This document shows, piece by piece, positions 1-52,192 of a DNA stretch of 64,000 nucleotides. Made by a program: the position numbers and the translations under genes. The notes under the pieces are model-generated. The model saw only the letters and a list, made by a program, of their open reading frames with translations. It had not been told where the DNA came from and made no database searches. Positions within the stretch are counted from its first letter, which is position 1. The number at the start of each line of letters is the position of its first letter. Origin of the DNA: Chionoecetes opilio (taxonomy: Eukaryota; Arthropoda; Malacostraca; Decapoda; Majidae). The stretch covers positions 276,501 to 340,500 of the forward strand of contig JACEEZ010002677.1 of assembly GCA_016584305.1 (NCBI GenBank). Reading direction: 5' to 3'.

Positions 1-25
1 CTCTCTCTCTCTCTCTCTCTCTCTC
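1..25. repeat. (CT)n microsatellite at window edge
   Basis: Pure CT dinucleotides from base 1, continuing out of the window. The following ~240 bp show nothing recognisable. Confidence 0.9.
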
Positions 26-267
26 GTGTGATAATGCCAGTCAAGGAGTGTAAAGTTACTGTGGTGGAAGTGGGTCAATGAACAGCAGGAGTGATACACA
101 GGAGGCGTGGAGTCAATAGTCAGGGCGGCAATATAGATCACCAAAAATGAGATCATAGAATGGAGATGAATATCAAAAGTGTTTGTAAGATAACAGCTAA
201 ACATTTACAGCAATTAATGTTGATAAGTGGTGAGCTAATATTGATGGGCAGTTTTAGGTGTAAGGAT

Positions 268-1356
268 GTGATGAGCCAGGGTTGTGGTGAGTGAAGGGGT
301 GAGTGAGGTGCTGAGGCTAGTACTAGATGCTGTGATGAGCCAGGGTTGTGGTGACTCATGGGGCAGTGAGGTGCTGAGGCTAGTACTAGATGCTGTGATG
401 AGCCAGGGTTGTGGTGACTCATGGGGCAGTGAGGTGCTGAGGCTAGTTCTAGATGCTGTGATGAGCCAGGGTTGTGGTGACTCATGGGGCAGTGAGGTGC
501 TGAGGCTAGTACTAGATGCTGTGATGAGCCAGTGTTGTGGTGACTCATGGGGCAGTGAGGTGCTGAGGCTAGTTCTAGATGCTGTGATGAGCCAGGGTTG
601 TGGTGACTCATGGGGCAGTGAGGTGCTGAGGCTAGTACTAGATGCTGTGATGAGCCAGGGTTGTGGTGACTCATGGGGCAGTGAGGTGCTGAGGCTAGTA
701 GTAGATGCTGTGATGAACCAGGGTTGTGGTGACTCATGGGGCAGTGAGGTGCTGAGGCTAGTTCTAGATGCTGTGATGAGCCAGGGTTGTGGTGACTCAT
801 GGGACAGTGAGGTGCTGAGGCTAGTACTAGATGCTGTGATGAGCCAGGGTTGTGGTGACTCATGGGGCAGTGAGGTGCTGAGGCTAGTACTAGATGCTGT
901 GATGAGCCAGGGTTGTGGTGACTCATGGGGCAGTGAGGTGCTGAGGCTAGTTCTAGATGCTGTGATGAGCCAGGGTTGTGGTGACTCATGGGGCAGTGAG
1001 GTGCTGAGGCTAGTACTAGATGCTGTGATGAGCCAGGGTTGTGGTGACTCATGGGGCAGTGAGGTGCTGAGGCTAGTACTAGATGCTGTGATGAGCCAGG
1101 GTTGTGGTGACTCATAGGGCAGTGAGGTGCTGAGGCTAGTTCTAGATGCTGTGATGAGCCAGGGTTGTGGTGACTCATGGGGCAGTGAGGTGCTGAGGCT
1201 AGTACTAGATGCTGTGATGAGCCAGGGTTGTGGTGACTCATAGGGCAGTGAGGTGCTGAGGCTAGTACTAGATGCTGTGATGAGCCAGGGTTGTGGTGAC
1301 TCATGGGACAGTGAGGTGCTGAGGCTAGTTAGTACTAGATGCTGTAATGAGCCAGG
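268..1356. repeat. 63-bp minisatellite, about 17 copies
   Basis: Units share GATGAGCCAGGGTTGTGGTG and ACTAGATGCT with a few substitutions. The period is 21 codons, so long open frames appear on both strands (MSHHNPGSSQHLVLASAPHC on the minus strand). This is a by-product of period 63 lacking stops, not evidence of a gene. Confidence 0.95.
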
Positions 1357-2299
1357 AGAGGGAACAGATGACTAGATGTTAAGGTGAACACGCCGCCAAG
1401 AGTCTGGCTTGGCTGCTCACAAGAGTGACGTACATGATGGACCCGTTGTTGTAAAGCCAAAACACCACCAGCCACTACAGAGCCTCAGACAGCCTGGCGC
1501 CCCGCCCGGGACATCAGTCTTGAACGTCAACTATAGGATGATTTTTTTATAATTTTTGTAAATTCTTAGTAAGCCAAATGTGAGAGAGCAGTGTGATATG
1601 AAAATTTCATGGAACTATCTTGACCAAATATGTGTCACTTCAATAGTAGTCATTTCTGCAAAAATTGTATCTATTAGAGCCCTAGAAATCAAATGACCGG
1701 TAAGCTTTTGTGGAGCTTTGAACAACAGTATTGCCTTTCTGATAGTGCACGTCAGATGTTAGACAAAGTGTGTAAGATGTGCAAGTTGGTGGTGCAGTTG
1801 TGTGGTTTATAGATGGATATGTGAGGAAGTGAAAACTTTGTACACAGAAAATAGCAGCCTATATACAATGTGCCAGGATTCAGCTCCTGATGCTTTCCTT
1901 GTCCCTGATGATGACTGTAGTGAACCACTGACTGTCAACTCACTCCTTCAATAGCTCTTTAGTTTGACACGACACTCAGTGACAGATAGGATTGATAGTC
2001 TCATTCTTGACCAAATACTTTGCCATAGTTTGATTTTATTTCTTGGAATAATTGCCTGGCCCCTGATGGCCTTGTACTGAAACCATTGATAAATCCTGTG
2101 GCCCTTTATGGTCCTTAGGGTGAAGTATTCCCTGTGTATTGTAGTGTCAGTGATGGTGTGTGAAGACAGCCCTGTGTAGGACAGCACTAGGCCTTCCCTC
2201 GCATTAATGACCATTGTGTTTCTTGACTCAAGTCAGCTTGAGCTCGGCAGTGCCATGAGAGTTCTGTGTATTTGACACATGGCCATCCCTAACTTGCAG
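1357..2299. other. no recognisable gene or repeat
   Basis: About 0.95 kb of AT-rich sequence between the 63-bp array and the possible small exon at 2300. No homology, tandem structure or inverted repeat noticed on either strand. Confidence 0.5.
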
Positions 2300-2344
2300 A
2301 CGTTCCAGTCCCTGAGTGAGGCGGTGTATCAGGTCACCACCAAG
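2300..2344 (+). CDS. possible small upstream exon of the RhoGAP gene
   Basis: A branch-point-like CCCTAAC and a TTGCAG acceptor precede a 45-nt open stretch reading TFQSLSEAVYQVTTK, followed by GTGTGT as a possible donor. It lies upstream of the recognised RhoGAP exons on the same strand. It ends in phase 0, whereas the next candidate exon (3731) needs phase 1, so they cannot be joined directly. I do not recognise the peptide. Confidence 0.22.
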
Positions 2345-3730
2345 GTGTGTCACCAGGGCGCTCTGCCTCTTTGTCCCCACACGGCTCTTGCCGCCCACTC
2401 AGCTTGTGTGTTCCTTGCAGTTCATGTCTAGATTATTTAAAGTTATATTGACCTTATGAATTATACTTTTGGCTGTTGCTATCACCACTCACCCGCCACC
2501 TGTCTGTGCACCACTCTCATCACTGACTAACCCACCCAGACACTCATGCACATCACCCTCACTCAGCCCTCATCAGTAGTGTAGTGCCAGAGTAGTGCAC
2601 AAACACTTGCCCTCCCTCACAGCCACAGGTCTGGCCGGCACCACACACCATCAGCACCCATCCTTCCTCCGGGTGAAATGACCACCACACTTCAGTAGAG
2701 GCAATGGTAGAAACATTATTGAAGTCAAATCACGTTTATTTATTATGATAACTTAAAGAAATGTAATACTAAACTTTTGAATGAAAAAAAAAGTTTAAAA
2801 AGAAGCCGTTGGGTAACAGAAATGTAATCATATAGAAACTCATATTTTCTTTATGTAGCAAGCTTTTTTTTCCACATTGTGAAGTGACATGGAACAAAAA
2901 AGGAAAACATGAATGGCAAGTGGAAATGTGACACCACGAGGCCACTGTGTCATTACTCATTCCCTGATTCTCTACCTGCGTAAACCTGACTCCATTCTTG
3001 TTGGATCTTTATTTACATTTTTTTGGGGGGGGGGGGGGTTGTTTATGAAATTGATACAAAAACTTACCATGTTCTATTACCTGTTGCAACTGGAGTCTGA
3101 TTGGTGTTTTGTAGCCATGACGTTCAAGATATCATCAGGTTGTTGCTCTTCAGTATACCGGATCTGTCTCCCCATAGACACCTCTTGGTCTCATAACTTA
3201 GCTCTGGGCAATCAGTGACTTCCTCATACAATGTCCTGGATTCTCACCTTAACCTGCCACCACCTGGCTACAAACAGAGGCATTTTATTCTTAACCTTCA
3301 TTCTTCTCACATTTGCAAACTACTTAAAAACCCTTGAGTTTGGTCTTTCCGTCAAAGTATCCTTGTTTCAACGTGTCACGAGCCTTATCGTTCCTCTGTG
3401 GTCACTCCTCAAACATACTCCTGATCAGTCATTATATGGGAGGACTTTATTTCCAGTACAACAACTCTCCTTCTCAAATTGGCTTCAGGATGAGGCAGCT
3501 ACTCCAGCAATGTAAGGCCTCAGGGTTGTAGGTTGTAGGTTGTGGAGGTGTGGAGGCGGGTGTGGCCCCTACAAGATATAAAGCTTCTGCACCTGCCAGG
3601 AGGATGTACAGTGTTGACACCGGAGGAGAAGGGTCTGCGTTGAAGGTTTTTCTGGTTAGTTTGAAGATTTTCTGTTTTCGTGATACAGTACTCAGATTCT
3701 TGATTTTTTTTCCTCTTAATTCTGATCAAG
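2345..3730. other. probable intron sequence, nothing recognisable
   Basis: Contains a pyrimidine-rich patch, a G13 run near 3030 and a decent acceptor at 3581-3596 followed by an open stretch (RMYSVDTGGEGSALK) that could be a small exon but has no recognised homology and no phase-compatible donor. Confidence 0.4.
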
Positions 3731-35576
<31,846 letters not shown>

Positions 35577-38500
35577 TATTAAGCTGGGTTTTCCTGGTAA
35601 GCATAACTTAGTTTGTTTACACTTGGCTCTGCTGCGCTGGCCTTGGGTAAGGATACAGCTAATAATAAACAAAAAGGGTTATGTTTATCATGAAAACTTG
35701 ACCCTCACTCCCCGCGGCTGCTCCGTCGAGCCGCACCTTATCTCTCATTTACAAGGAATCTCACCGCCACTTTTTCCGTGGCACGACTGAGCCACTCTGG
35801 CACGTCTCTGTCTCTGTCTTCACTCACTTGACCAGATATCTTAGTATGTATTGGCATTTTACTTATTTATTATTTTTAGGCTACACTATTACTTTCAAAG
35901 GCTATAAATCAGATCTGGTGCTTAAGACTCTTCATTGAGAACATAGTCAAGTTGCATAATTCTGGCGTGAACGCTGCCGGTTCACGGGTGAATGTTGCAA
36001 TGATGAGGGTTTTTCTTTCTTTTCTAAAGAGAGAGTTTACCAAAGAAACTATATTTGGGTGATCAGTGGAACTGTGGTCAATCCAATACATTCTAGAATA
36101 GTGATTTATTATGTTTCATCATACTTCTTCATTGTGCTTTCAATAATTGCAGTAATGTTTTTGATTATAGAATAGTTTGCAGCAGTTTTATACTCATTTC
36201 TTGTTTTGCCACTCACCATTGGTAAGCTAAATGTGACATATTCCATGGATAAAAAGGTCATTAACAAACTATCATGTAGCTGACATGGTGTTAGTGAAAT
36301 AATAGTATTAAAAGTTTATATTAAAGTGCAGGTCTAGCGTTGGAAATAGAGGAAAAGAAAACAGTATTCACTTCCAGGTTTTCAATACAGTTTGAGAGTT
36401 TTTGTTGAACATCTGGTTTCTGTGCCTGGCTGGGACTTGAAAATGCCTACTCTTATTAGAAAAGGAATTAAATTTCCTCCCCATTCTTTTGTCATGATTT
36501 GGTCCAAAAAAATTGCACATTTACAAATTTCATGGAGAACATTGAAAGTATTTGTTGTTTGATTGCATCAGAATCCCGTTGCCCAAGGATGGCATGGCCG
36601 TCCAAGATAGTGCGTGAGACCGAGTCTCCAGTCATCGTTCATCATTATTTATATTTCCGAGATTGACTTCTCCATGACACTTCCTTTAGCTTTTGTGCAT
36701 ATTGTCATTTCTGTAGGATTCTCGAGTCCTTTTCCCCAGACCAAATCCCAAGAGTACATTGCAGTCCCCCGTCTGGCCGAGGCATTGGTCCCGGCGCCGG
36801 GCTGGAGCACTTCCATTGCCATCCTAGACACGTGGTAGAAGTCATTCTGTACATAATTTTGATGGCATACCCAGTAAGCTTTTCATCTGCAATTTAAGTA
36901 GAATGGCAATTAATGTACATTTGTAAAACTTCAAATTTAGTAGCTACTAGTTTGTTCCAAATTAGTGTCAATGGAAGTGCCATGGTCACACTTGTTGCAT
37001 TGCTGGGACAGAAGCTCACATATCAAACTGTTGAGTCTGGCCGTGTGAAGCATTCCATGTCAACAGCAGTGCTGCTTCCCACTTGTTATCATCTCCTAGG
37101 ACATTTTAGGGACGTCATTTTATTCGTTCATGACGTATATATCCTGCCATGTATCTGCATTGCAAGGGAAGTCACTGGATGACCTGATGACCCTTGCACA
37201 GCGCGCCGAGGAGGGTGTCGGGGGACCTCAAGGCGCCACAGATCGACACTTTGACGGTGGATCTGGCCGGTCATAACGCTACATTCAGACTATTGAAATT
37301 TAGGAAATCAATTTTTTTATATACACATATATAAATATATAAATATATATATTTCCTGTTATGTCTTAGGTTTTAAGTGGTTCATAAGAATTAGGCATAG
37401 GTTTGTTCATATAATTTTTTTATGACCTATATATAATGATGTGTTCTCAAATTGACCAAATAGACTTTGTTTAATGATGAGTCTGTACAATAAGTGACTA
37501 GTGACATGACGTCTGTATGATGTGACTTGACTACCTGTATGAATGACAGTGCCATAGTTACTACGGCCACACCAGCAAGCAGTGCCAATGCAGTGTTGAC
37601 CTTTTGTCTCAACGTCTTGCTAGTTGCTCCCATAATTTTTATTTTGTTACTTTGCCTTGTTTAGTGTTTTAGCCAAGTGGCTGCCAAGTGGTACTATGTG
37701 TAAAGTTAGCGCTATGCTGTGTGTCATGCGTTGTCGAGTGGCAGCAGGAGCCACAATAAGGTCCCCCTGGGTGATCCTACTCATTAGTCGTAGCACAACA
37801 GTTGGTAGTAGTGTGCTGTGAAGGCTCCCACCACCACGCCTCATGCCAAGGACCCACCATCTCGTAAGGCTGGATTGGCCGCCTCAAAGGAAAAAAAACT
37901 TTCTTGTTATATCTTGATGCTGCTAAGCTGAGGTGTTGGTAGCGTTGCATCACCACACACACAGTCCTGCAGTGTTTGAGCTGCGGATCAGAGCAGCTCA
38001 GAGGTCCCGATGCAGGGTGTTGGTGCCAGCCTTCCTGTGTGTGTCGGCACCGTGGCACTGTTGTTGAGTGCCGGGTGTACAGTCTGTTGCATAATATGTT
38101 CCTTGACACGCTCTTAACAAGGGAGTGTGTGAACGTCAAAGTTATATTGTACATTATTTCTGCTTAGGAAAATGTGTGATTTTCTTCATACAGTCACTCT
38201 TTGCTTCAAGGAAGATTGATCGACCGTCATTTCAGAATGCAGTGACTTAGACTTGCAATATGGAAATAGCTTAATAAAACTGTTGATTTATAACTGTGAT
38301 TAATGATACATATTTTGCCATCCAGTTTAAATACCATTGAATCTTTTGTGAAAATTGTAAAAATAAAAACATTAGGAAGCGTAGCTTGTAACAAGGAGTA
38401 AATACTAGTCATCACAGCCCTGCCCACTCGACCGCATGTGTAAATTTATAAATGTAATTGCACGAAATATTCTTTAATTCATTGTATAAAGTCTTGGAGC

Positions 38501-38995
38501 TATACAGACTTGTACAGCATATATGAATGAGAGTCCATGTACAGTGGATAATGATGAGAGAATTTTTGGTAGTATACTATAAAATGCATATTTGGATTAG
38601 TATACTACTAACTGAATAAAAGGCATTTGCAGTTAATCATTGTTTCTACTGTCTACGAAAAATGATAATGTTTGCATACCAGTGATAATGAGATGTGAAT
38701 TTTTTTTCAGACGCCATATTGAAATTTTCCAAGTTCAAAAGGATTTCAATCTCAGAGAAATCTAGATTACATAGTTGTGGCACATCTGGATTTCTGAATA
38801 TCTCATTATATATGAAAGATAAAACTTCCAATTGTAATTCCTGTGATTCATGCACTTTGTTACAAGGTAAAGAATATAAGTAAGCGGGAGCAGCCCCGCC
38901 CCAGACACAGGCGGTGATTGGCCCTCACTGCAACACTCACGGGCTTCACAAAGGCGTCTTTAGTGCTCAAGTGGGAACAAGACTGTCTTGTGGCT
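35577..38995. other. RhoGAPp190 3' UTR and intergenic sequence
   Basis: AT-rich sequence following the RhoGAP stop. Several AATAAA-like signals occur (35664-35669, near 38272 and 38360), so the 3' UTR could be short or up to ~3 kb. No repeats or second gene recognised; an ATATAT-rich patch is at 37315-37350. Confidence 0.5.
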
Positions 38996-39004
38996 CAACT
39001 TCCT

Positions 39005-39425
39005 TAACTTTCAGAACTGTCAACAAAAAGTTTTACTTTCAAGTTCTGAAGCAGCTGAGGGAGAGCATCCGCCACCAACATCCAGGACAGTGGGAAAACA
39101 ACGCCTGGGCTCTTCATCAGGACAACACACCCGCCCACGCATCCTTTGTTGTCCAGCAATCCTGGCTACCAAACCTTGGGAAGTTGGGACTCATTCCCCA
39201 CTCACACTATTCATCTAACCTTGCCCACTGCAACTTTCTTTGTTCCCTAAGCTGACGTTCTGGCTGAAGGGCATCATTTTGACATGATTTGAGGAGATCC
39301 AGGAAGAATCAGATGAGTTGCTTAAGACTCACACTTGAAGACTTCCAGGGGTGCATGGAAGGGTGGAATAAACCTTGGGATTGCTGCATGCAGGCCCCAG
39401 GGGACGTCCCTACTTCCAAGGCGAC
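39005..39425 (+). pseudogene. mariner transposase C-terminal fragment, decayed
   Basis: Reads VNKKFYFQVLKQLRESIRHQ, then NNAWALHQDNTPAHASFVVQ and HSHYSSNLAHCNFL, and after a frame change LPGVHGR/ DFQGC..GWNKPWDCC. Compare the mariner pattern HHDNAPAH and YSPDLAPCDFFLF: the first catalytic Asp survives (HQDN) but the last one is Asn in LAHCNF, and stops interrupt the frame. Inactive remnant. No matching inverted ends found. Confidence 0.85.
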
Positions 39426-40019
39426 AGTGGGGACTAGGAACTAGGGTAAGGTGTATCCCTGCAATAGTCAAAATTCCCGGAACTATTGTATTGTGTAGCA
39501 CCTCTAACATACCTTGGTTGTGTTTTCCCATTAGATACATTGTGTTATTGATTTATTAAGAGACCCCCTCACACCTTGTAGACCAGATGAGCAAGATTTC
39601 TTGGCACAGTAATCCATTGCCTATAGAATTCGTGTACACAATCTGTACATCCATGCATGCAGACTCCAGGCTGGCTTTGACAGGTGGTGACACCAGAACG
39701 TGGGAGCAATGGTTCCCGCATAGATTCTCGCTTTTGCTATAGTGTTGTCTGGACTGAGTAGTCGTGCTGTACTCTCAACATTTACCCGAGTTTTTTACTT
39801 TTTTTGTCTCGGTAAACACTGCTGGTGGTGACAAGCCAGCGAAAAGACTGATGTGATAACAAAGGGAAAAAAATCAGTGGTAAACAGGTTGGAGAACGCC
39901 GCAGCTCTTGTTGACGGGCACAGCAAGGCAACCTTCACGCAAGAAAAACTATTTCATGACTCAAGGGATTGAGTTACTTTCATTATTTCCCTTGTTGATG
40001 TATGTTTGATATAATTTCT
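39426..40019. other. intergenic, no recognised element
   Basis: Nothing recognised on either strand. Confidence 0.4.
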
Positions 40020-40310
40020 TTTCTTTTTCACCCAAGGCACCTTTGTATTTTAACCTCCATAGCAGCCTCTTGTGTGGTACCTTGTCATAAGATTTAAAGG
40101 AAATCCAAATAGGCATAATCAACCCATCCATTTCCAATACTACTCAACCCTTGAGGAGAACCTCTGCAGACTGGAGACACACAAGTTTCCAGCTCCAAAA
40201 CCAAATTAACTAACATTATTTTCATCTTCAAGTCCGTAATCCATCTGATCCCTAATCTTCTCACTGAACTTTGCTGCTACAAGGGTCAGAGAGAGAGGTC
40301 TGGGGCAAGT
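40020..40310 (-). mobile_element. CR1/L2-like LINE reverse-transcriptase fragment, decayed
   Basis: Minus strand gives RPLSLTLVAAKFSEKIRDQM, then with frame changes FGFGAG..CVSSLQRFSSRV, EYWKWMG and FPLNLMTRYHTRGCYG. This follows the family sequence YRPLSLTSVV.K..E..I...M, FGFR.GRSCV.NLL.F...V.EYW..MDGW, FKKAFDKVPH. Fingers/palm region, several stops. Confidence 0.75.
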
Positions 40311-42340
40311 TAGTGTCAATAGAAAAAAACAGATCAAGGACAGTCTGTATATTGCAGTAACACAAGTATTGAGATAAAGGCTGATTTGTTTGCTGCCAAG
40401 GCTTGTAAACAAAAACAATACAAATCCAATACTCATAATTTCAATTGCACAAACACAGCCAATGTTCATGACTGGTGAATGTTGACGTCCACTCGGTAAA
40501 TCCATTTCTCGGCCGTCCAGTCCAGATAATTTTGCTCAAATTTTTCTTGTCTCGCAAATGGTGGCACTTTCTTTCCAAAGTTTCCTCTTGTACATTTGGC
40601 AAATATTTGTCTAACCATATTATTACATTGGGTAAAATAGTGTGTTTATGGAACATAACATCCACATGTTAATCGTGCGTTAATCAATAAACCTCGCGAT
40701 GTATTTAGTATAAACATGTACGTATAAGGACAAGGAAAAATAAAATACTTTTAGCATACTGTAATTCTGACAAGAATGAGATATCCACCTGGCATAACAG
40801 CCTGGCTCACTGTATCCTCAGCAAGCCGCTCAGTTTTGTGCAATGGCTCATGTAAAAATATCTCTTGGTAACAAAGTGGTATTGAAACGGCCTAGATATC
40901 CGAAGGAAACCCTTGGCGACACACAAATTGAGGCATCTCGTAAAGCAGTGACAAATGAACCAACAGTCCAGACAAATATTACTGCATGTGTGGCTATCAT
41001 AATTTCAGCTAGAGGGTTATTTTTCATACATGTTGTAGTAGAGACGATTATGGCACTGCTTCATATTGTGTACTATACTAGTTTTGAGAAAATATGCAAG
41101 CATGGCAATACTTTCCTTGTTTTGTGGTCACACAATCTAGCCTTCGCCCAGACAAGTGGGGCGGCACATAAGACAGGTTTCTACTTTTTGTTGTCATGGG
41201 AAATAACTAACGGGAGCGGGAGCCCAACTCTTCGTCATTCAGTCGCCTCCTGAGACACGCAGGGCATACAGACACACCCGCTGGGTATCAAGGCTGGTTA
41301 TAGGGTTAACTACCCAGGCTGACATAAATACCTGCTAAAAATATTCCATGAAATCTTTGATTCATAATATTTTTTATCATTTGCACATGTAAGAGCAAAA
41401 TATACATGCTCAAGAGAACAATTTATTTGGTTAATTAGTCTGTCAGCCTGCAGATCTTTGCAAGCCATTTCCCCAAAACTTACTTTTGACCCGTTTGTCA
41501 CCGTCACTGCTTTACCAGACACCTCAATCCTCCTAAACTATCAGCACCTTCTTACCTAAGCTACACAGTTTACTCAGTCAGTCTAATATATAAAAAAGGC
41601 AACAATCTTTGTATCAAAATAATCTTGTAAAAAGATTCTGGCAGCCCAGATCACAAAGACTTAAACAAGAGTAATATCTACGGAATTTTATAAAAATGTA
41701 ACCTATCAGATTGACCTAAATACTTCAAAATGACATACAACCCAGTCTCCCTGAATGTTGTAGTTATAAATGTTTCATATTTATAACAACCCCGATTGAC
41801 GCCAGGGTTTGACTCTACATAGCATGACACAGGAATATGAGGTATCTAGCTTTAGGTAGCAAATATTTTCAGCATGCACAAATAGGCATGACTTCAGAAA
41901 GCTCCACAATAAATATTTCTACACAATTATAAATACACATTGCATGCATGTTACACCTTACAATCCTGAGAAATGACCTGTTAAAAATTGTCCTTGTTAA
42001 AAATGGTAGAATGAGAAGATTAGGTTTGAGAGAACACAAAGGTTGCCACTTGACACGAGGGTGACAGCGCTCCGACAGTCTCCTGAAAGGCCGGCAAGTC
42101 GACGCAAATACCTGAAGCATAATAGTCTAATAGGATTATCTTGCAGGTCTAAAACCCAAACAAGACGCATCATGCTGCACCTAATTGATTCTAAGACAAT
42201 AATTTATTCCATTACTAGTTAAACATTGGTCAAGATAAATAACCCATTGAATTTCCCATAAAGAGCAATAAGATAACTAGAAACAAGATCCAACAGTTAC
42301 TTTGGTATACATAATTAGTAAGATAATGAGAAGCTGCTAG
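40311..42340. other. intergenic region between the convergent genes
   Basis: Includes a 136-codon + strand frame at 40843-41253 beginning MAHVKISLGNKVVLKRPRYP. It has no recognised domain, no splice context and ordinary intergenic composition; I leave it uncalled. The LONRF 3' UTR probably occupies the right end, with a candidate poly(A) signal near 42205 on the minus strand. Confidence 0.4.
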
Positions 42341-50063
<7,723 letters not shown>

Positions 50064-50124
50064 CTGCAGGAAGGAAGGAACATAAGGTCAACACACTGAT
50101 GGCTCATAACAGTGCTGGGAGAAA

Positions 50125-50763
50125 ATCAATCAATCAATCATTGGGGGCATACGCCGGGGGGCGCATCGCCTCGCCCATCTTACAACTTCACTCCCGGGGG
50201 TCACCACGCGCTAGTCCCCATGCAGGCTCCCTTCCCATACCAAGCAGCTCTCGACAGGAAACATCAACTTGCCCCAGCCACGAGCCTTGTGGGCGCCCCC
50301 TTGGCCTCCTCCACGCCGGATTGTCTCTTACAGATACAACCCGGTGGGAAAGATCGGTTTCAGGGTAGCGTGCCACATCCCCATATAGCCGAAGTTGGCG
50401 CTGACGGACTATGCAGGTAATAGGCCTCGATTCAGTCTCACGGTGCAATCGCTGATTTGACAAGTAATCATCCCAGCGATACCCCATGATTCTGCGAAGA
50501 CACTTATTATCAAAGGCATCGATTCGCCTCTTCAAGTCACTATTTAGTGTCCATGTCTCACAACCATAGAGTAAGACAGGGATCACAAGCGACTTGAAGA
50601 TTCGGATCTTTGTCCTGCACAGGTACCGACAACGCCAAATACTCCTGCTGAGCGAGTCTATAACACCGTGGGCTATGCCAATCCGCCGTAAGACTTCTTG
50701 ACGTGACCCGCCATCATTATGGACTGCGCTACCAAGGTATGTAAAACTTTCCAAGATCTCAAG
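50125..50763 (-). mobile_element. RTE/jockey-like LINE 3' portion, 5'-truncated copy
   Basis: Open minus-strand frame EILESFTYLGSAVHNDGGSR, QEVLRRIGIAHGVIDSLSRS, IFKSLVIPVLLYGCETWTLN and RIMGYRWDDYLSNQRLHRET, the C-terminal domain after the RT. It ends at (TGAT)n (AATGATTGATTGATTG on the minus strand), a short tandem tail typical of RTE-type LINEs. Nearly identical to the second half of the 57354-58953 copy and lacking stops, so young. Clade assignment is tentative. Confidence 0.87.
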
Positions 50764-50857
50764 AGAGAAGAGATCTTTTGGAGAAAAGAACACAAAGAAG
50801 ACAAGGAATTAAGATTCCAAGTGAAATAGCCAAGGGAAGAGTTGACAAGATTGTGTA

Positions 50858-51071
50858 TTAACCCCTTCACGCCCAGATCTTTCCTTTGCTACGGTATATG
50901 AAATCCTCTGTTCGCCAAAAAATAATGAAAAGTAACTGAATAAACCAAATGAGCTAGTGGACAAGGATACTAAACAGGTCATATCTTTAAAGTATTGCTT
51001 AAATTCACTAAAAATCGTCTAATGCTACTCAAATTATAATGGAAATTACGTTCTGGGTTTCAAGGGGTTAA
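50858..51071 (-). mobile_element. piggyBac-like MITE (TTAA family), copy 9
   Basis: TTAA-flanked, CCCCTTCACGCCCAGATC at left, (inverted) CCCCTTGAAACCCAGAACG at right. Lies upstream of the visible LONRF exons, next to a LINE end. Confidence 0.9.
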
Positions 51072-51231
51072 GGAGACGAAGGTGAAGAGGGCCTATGAAG
51101 CGATACTAAGCGTCAAAGGTCACAAGAAGAAAAAGAAGAAGGCTACACAACCCGGCAATGTCAGTGATGGAAGCATGGACCAGGAACACCGTCAGGAGCC
51201 ACACACTCAAGACTTGCCACACTCAATATAG

Positions 51232-51292
51232 AACATATGAAAATAGGGAAGCTACAAGATCCCGTGAGACCTACACGTGGTAGCTCCTGTAG
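51232..51292 (-). mobile_element. LINE 3' end (TAGTTCCTGTTACTTAACAC family), copy
   Basis: Minus strand: CAGGAGCTACCACGTGTAGG, TCTCACGGGATCTTGTAGCT and TCCCTATTTTCATATGTTC. Short terminal fragment. Confidence 0.75.
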
Positions 51293-51343
51293 ATAGGGTA
51301 ACTGATAGGGGGGGGGTGGGGGGGTTGGAATAAACTCTAGTTA

Positions 51344-51482
51344 TCATCAGGTAGTTAGTGCCGAGACGATAGGGAAGACAAGGGTAGGCAGAGTAGACAA
51401 GAGTAATGTAAGTGTATTACAGGGGCTACCACGTGTAGGTCTACCGGCCTCTTGTAGCTTCCTTGTGTTTTTTTTATGTTGT
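51344..51482 (+). mobile_element. LINE 3' end (TAGTTCCTGTTACTTAACAC family), copy
   Basis: QVVSAETIGKT-like codons, then GGGGCTACCACGTGTAGGTC, TACCGGCCTCTTGTAGCTTC and a T-rich tail. More diverged than the others. Confidence 0.7.
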
Positions 51483-52120
51483 AATGGTGAAGGGTCTGAG
51501 CATGGCAACAAACAACTACTGGAGAATCTGTCATATCATGTTACAAGACCCTAAAACACTTACAGAACATAGACATGGACATATTTGATCTGTAAAAAGT
51601 GGATTGCTAACGTGAGTGATACAAATAATACATCAACATGACATACCCGAATAATTTCACGTTATATTCAAACTAATTCAAGTGATTATGAAAGCTACGG
51701 ATCAGTGGTATTCAGTGATTTTTAGAAGGGCGTCACATGAGTGCACCATTCACTGAGAGCCGCACCGGCCACTTTAAGTCAGCACATTCCCCTACGTACA
51801 CTCAACCCTCGCAGCTATAGCGCACTTGACAACCTAAAAACTCGCACACCCAAAAAATAGCGTATAAATAATCACGGTTACCACTTACCAGGCAACTAAG
51901 TGGCGAAATAAAATTTTGATATTCCCGGGTAATGCGTCATGAAGCACAAGTGACACCACCCAAGGAAGATCTCTTTATCTACCTTGACACCACCCTCGCT
52001 CCCTGACTGGTCCAAGCACAGGCACGGCGCCAGCACGCCCGGGGATTGGCCGCCGCCCTCCCCGCCTCGCCCACCAGTCTGCGCGGGACCCCGAAACGTC
52101 AAATCGGTGAAGCTCGTTTT
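51483..52120. other. no recognised gene; possible decayed DNA-transposon end
   Basis: Around 51800-51890 ACTCAACCCTCGCAGCTATA and similar resembles a pogo/Tigger end but has no visible partner. Otherwise AT-rich. Confidence 0.3.
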
Positions 52121-52192
52121 AGAACATAAATACATAAGAAAATAAGGAAGCTACAAGAGGCCGTGAGACCTACACGAGGTAGTTCCTGTTTT
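52121..52192 (-). mobile_element. LINE 3' end (TAGTTCCTGTTACTTAACAC family), copy
   Basis: Minus strand AACAGGAACTACCTCGTGTA, GGTCTCACGGCCTCTTGTAG and CTTCC TTATTTTCTTATGTAT tail. Confidence 0.78.

Noticed and set aside
153..1304. 383-codon minus-strand repeat protein
   Set aside because: A 63-bp minisatellite with frame-preserving period and an equally open opposite strand; low-complexity coincidence.
40843..41253. 136-codon single-exon ORF between the two genes
   Set aside because: No domain recognised, no codon or splice evidence, and such a length is expected by chance in 64 kb; not called as a gene.
51800..51890. Pogo/Tigger-type element end (ACTCAACCCTCGC..)
   Set aside because: Only one faint end, no inverted partner or TA duplication found nearby.
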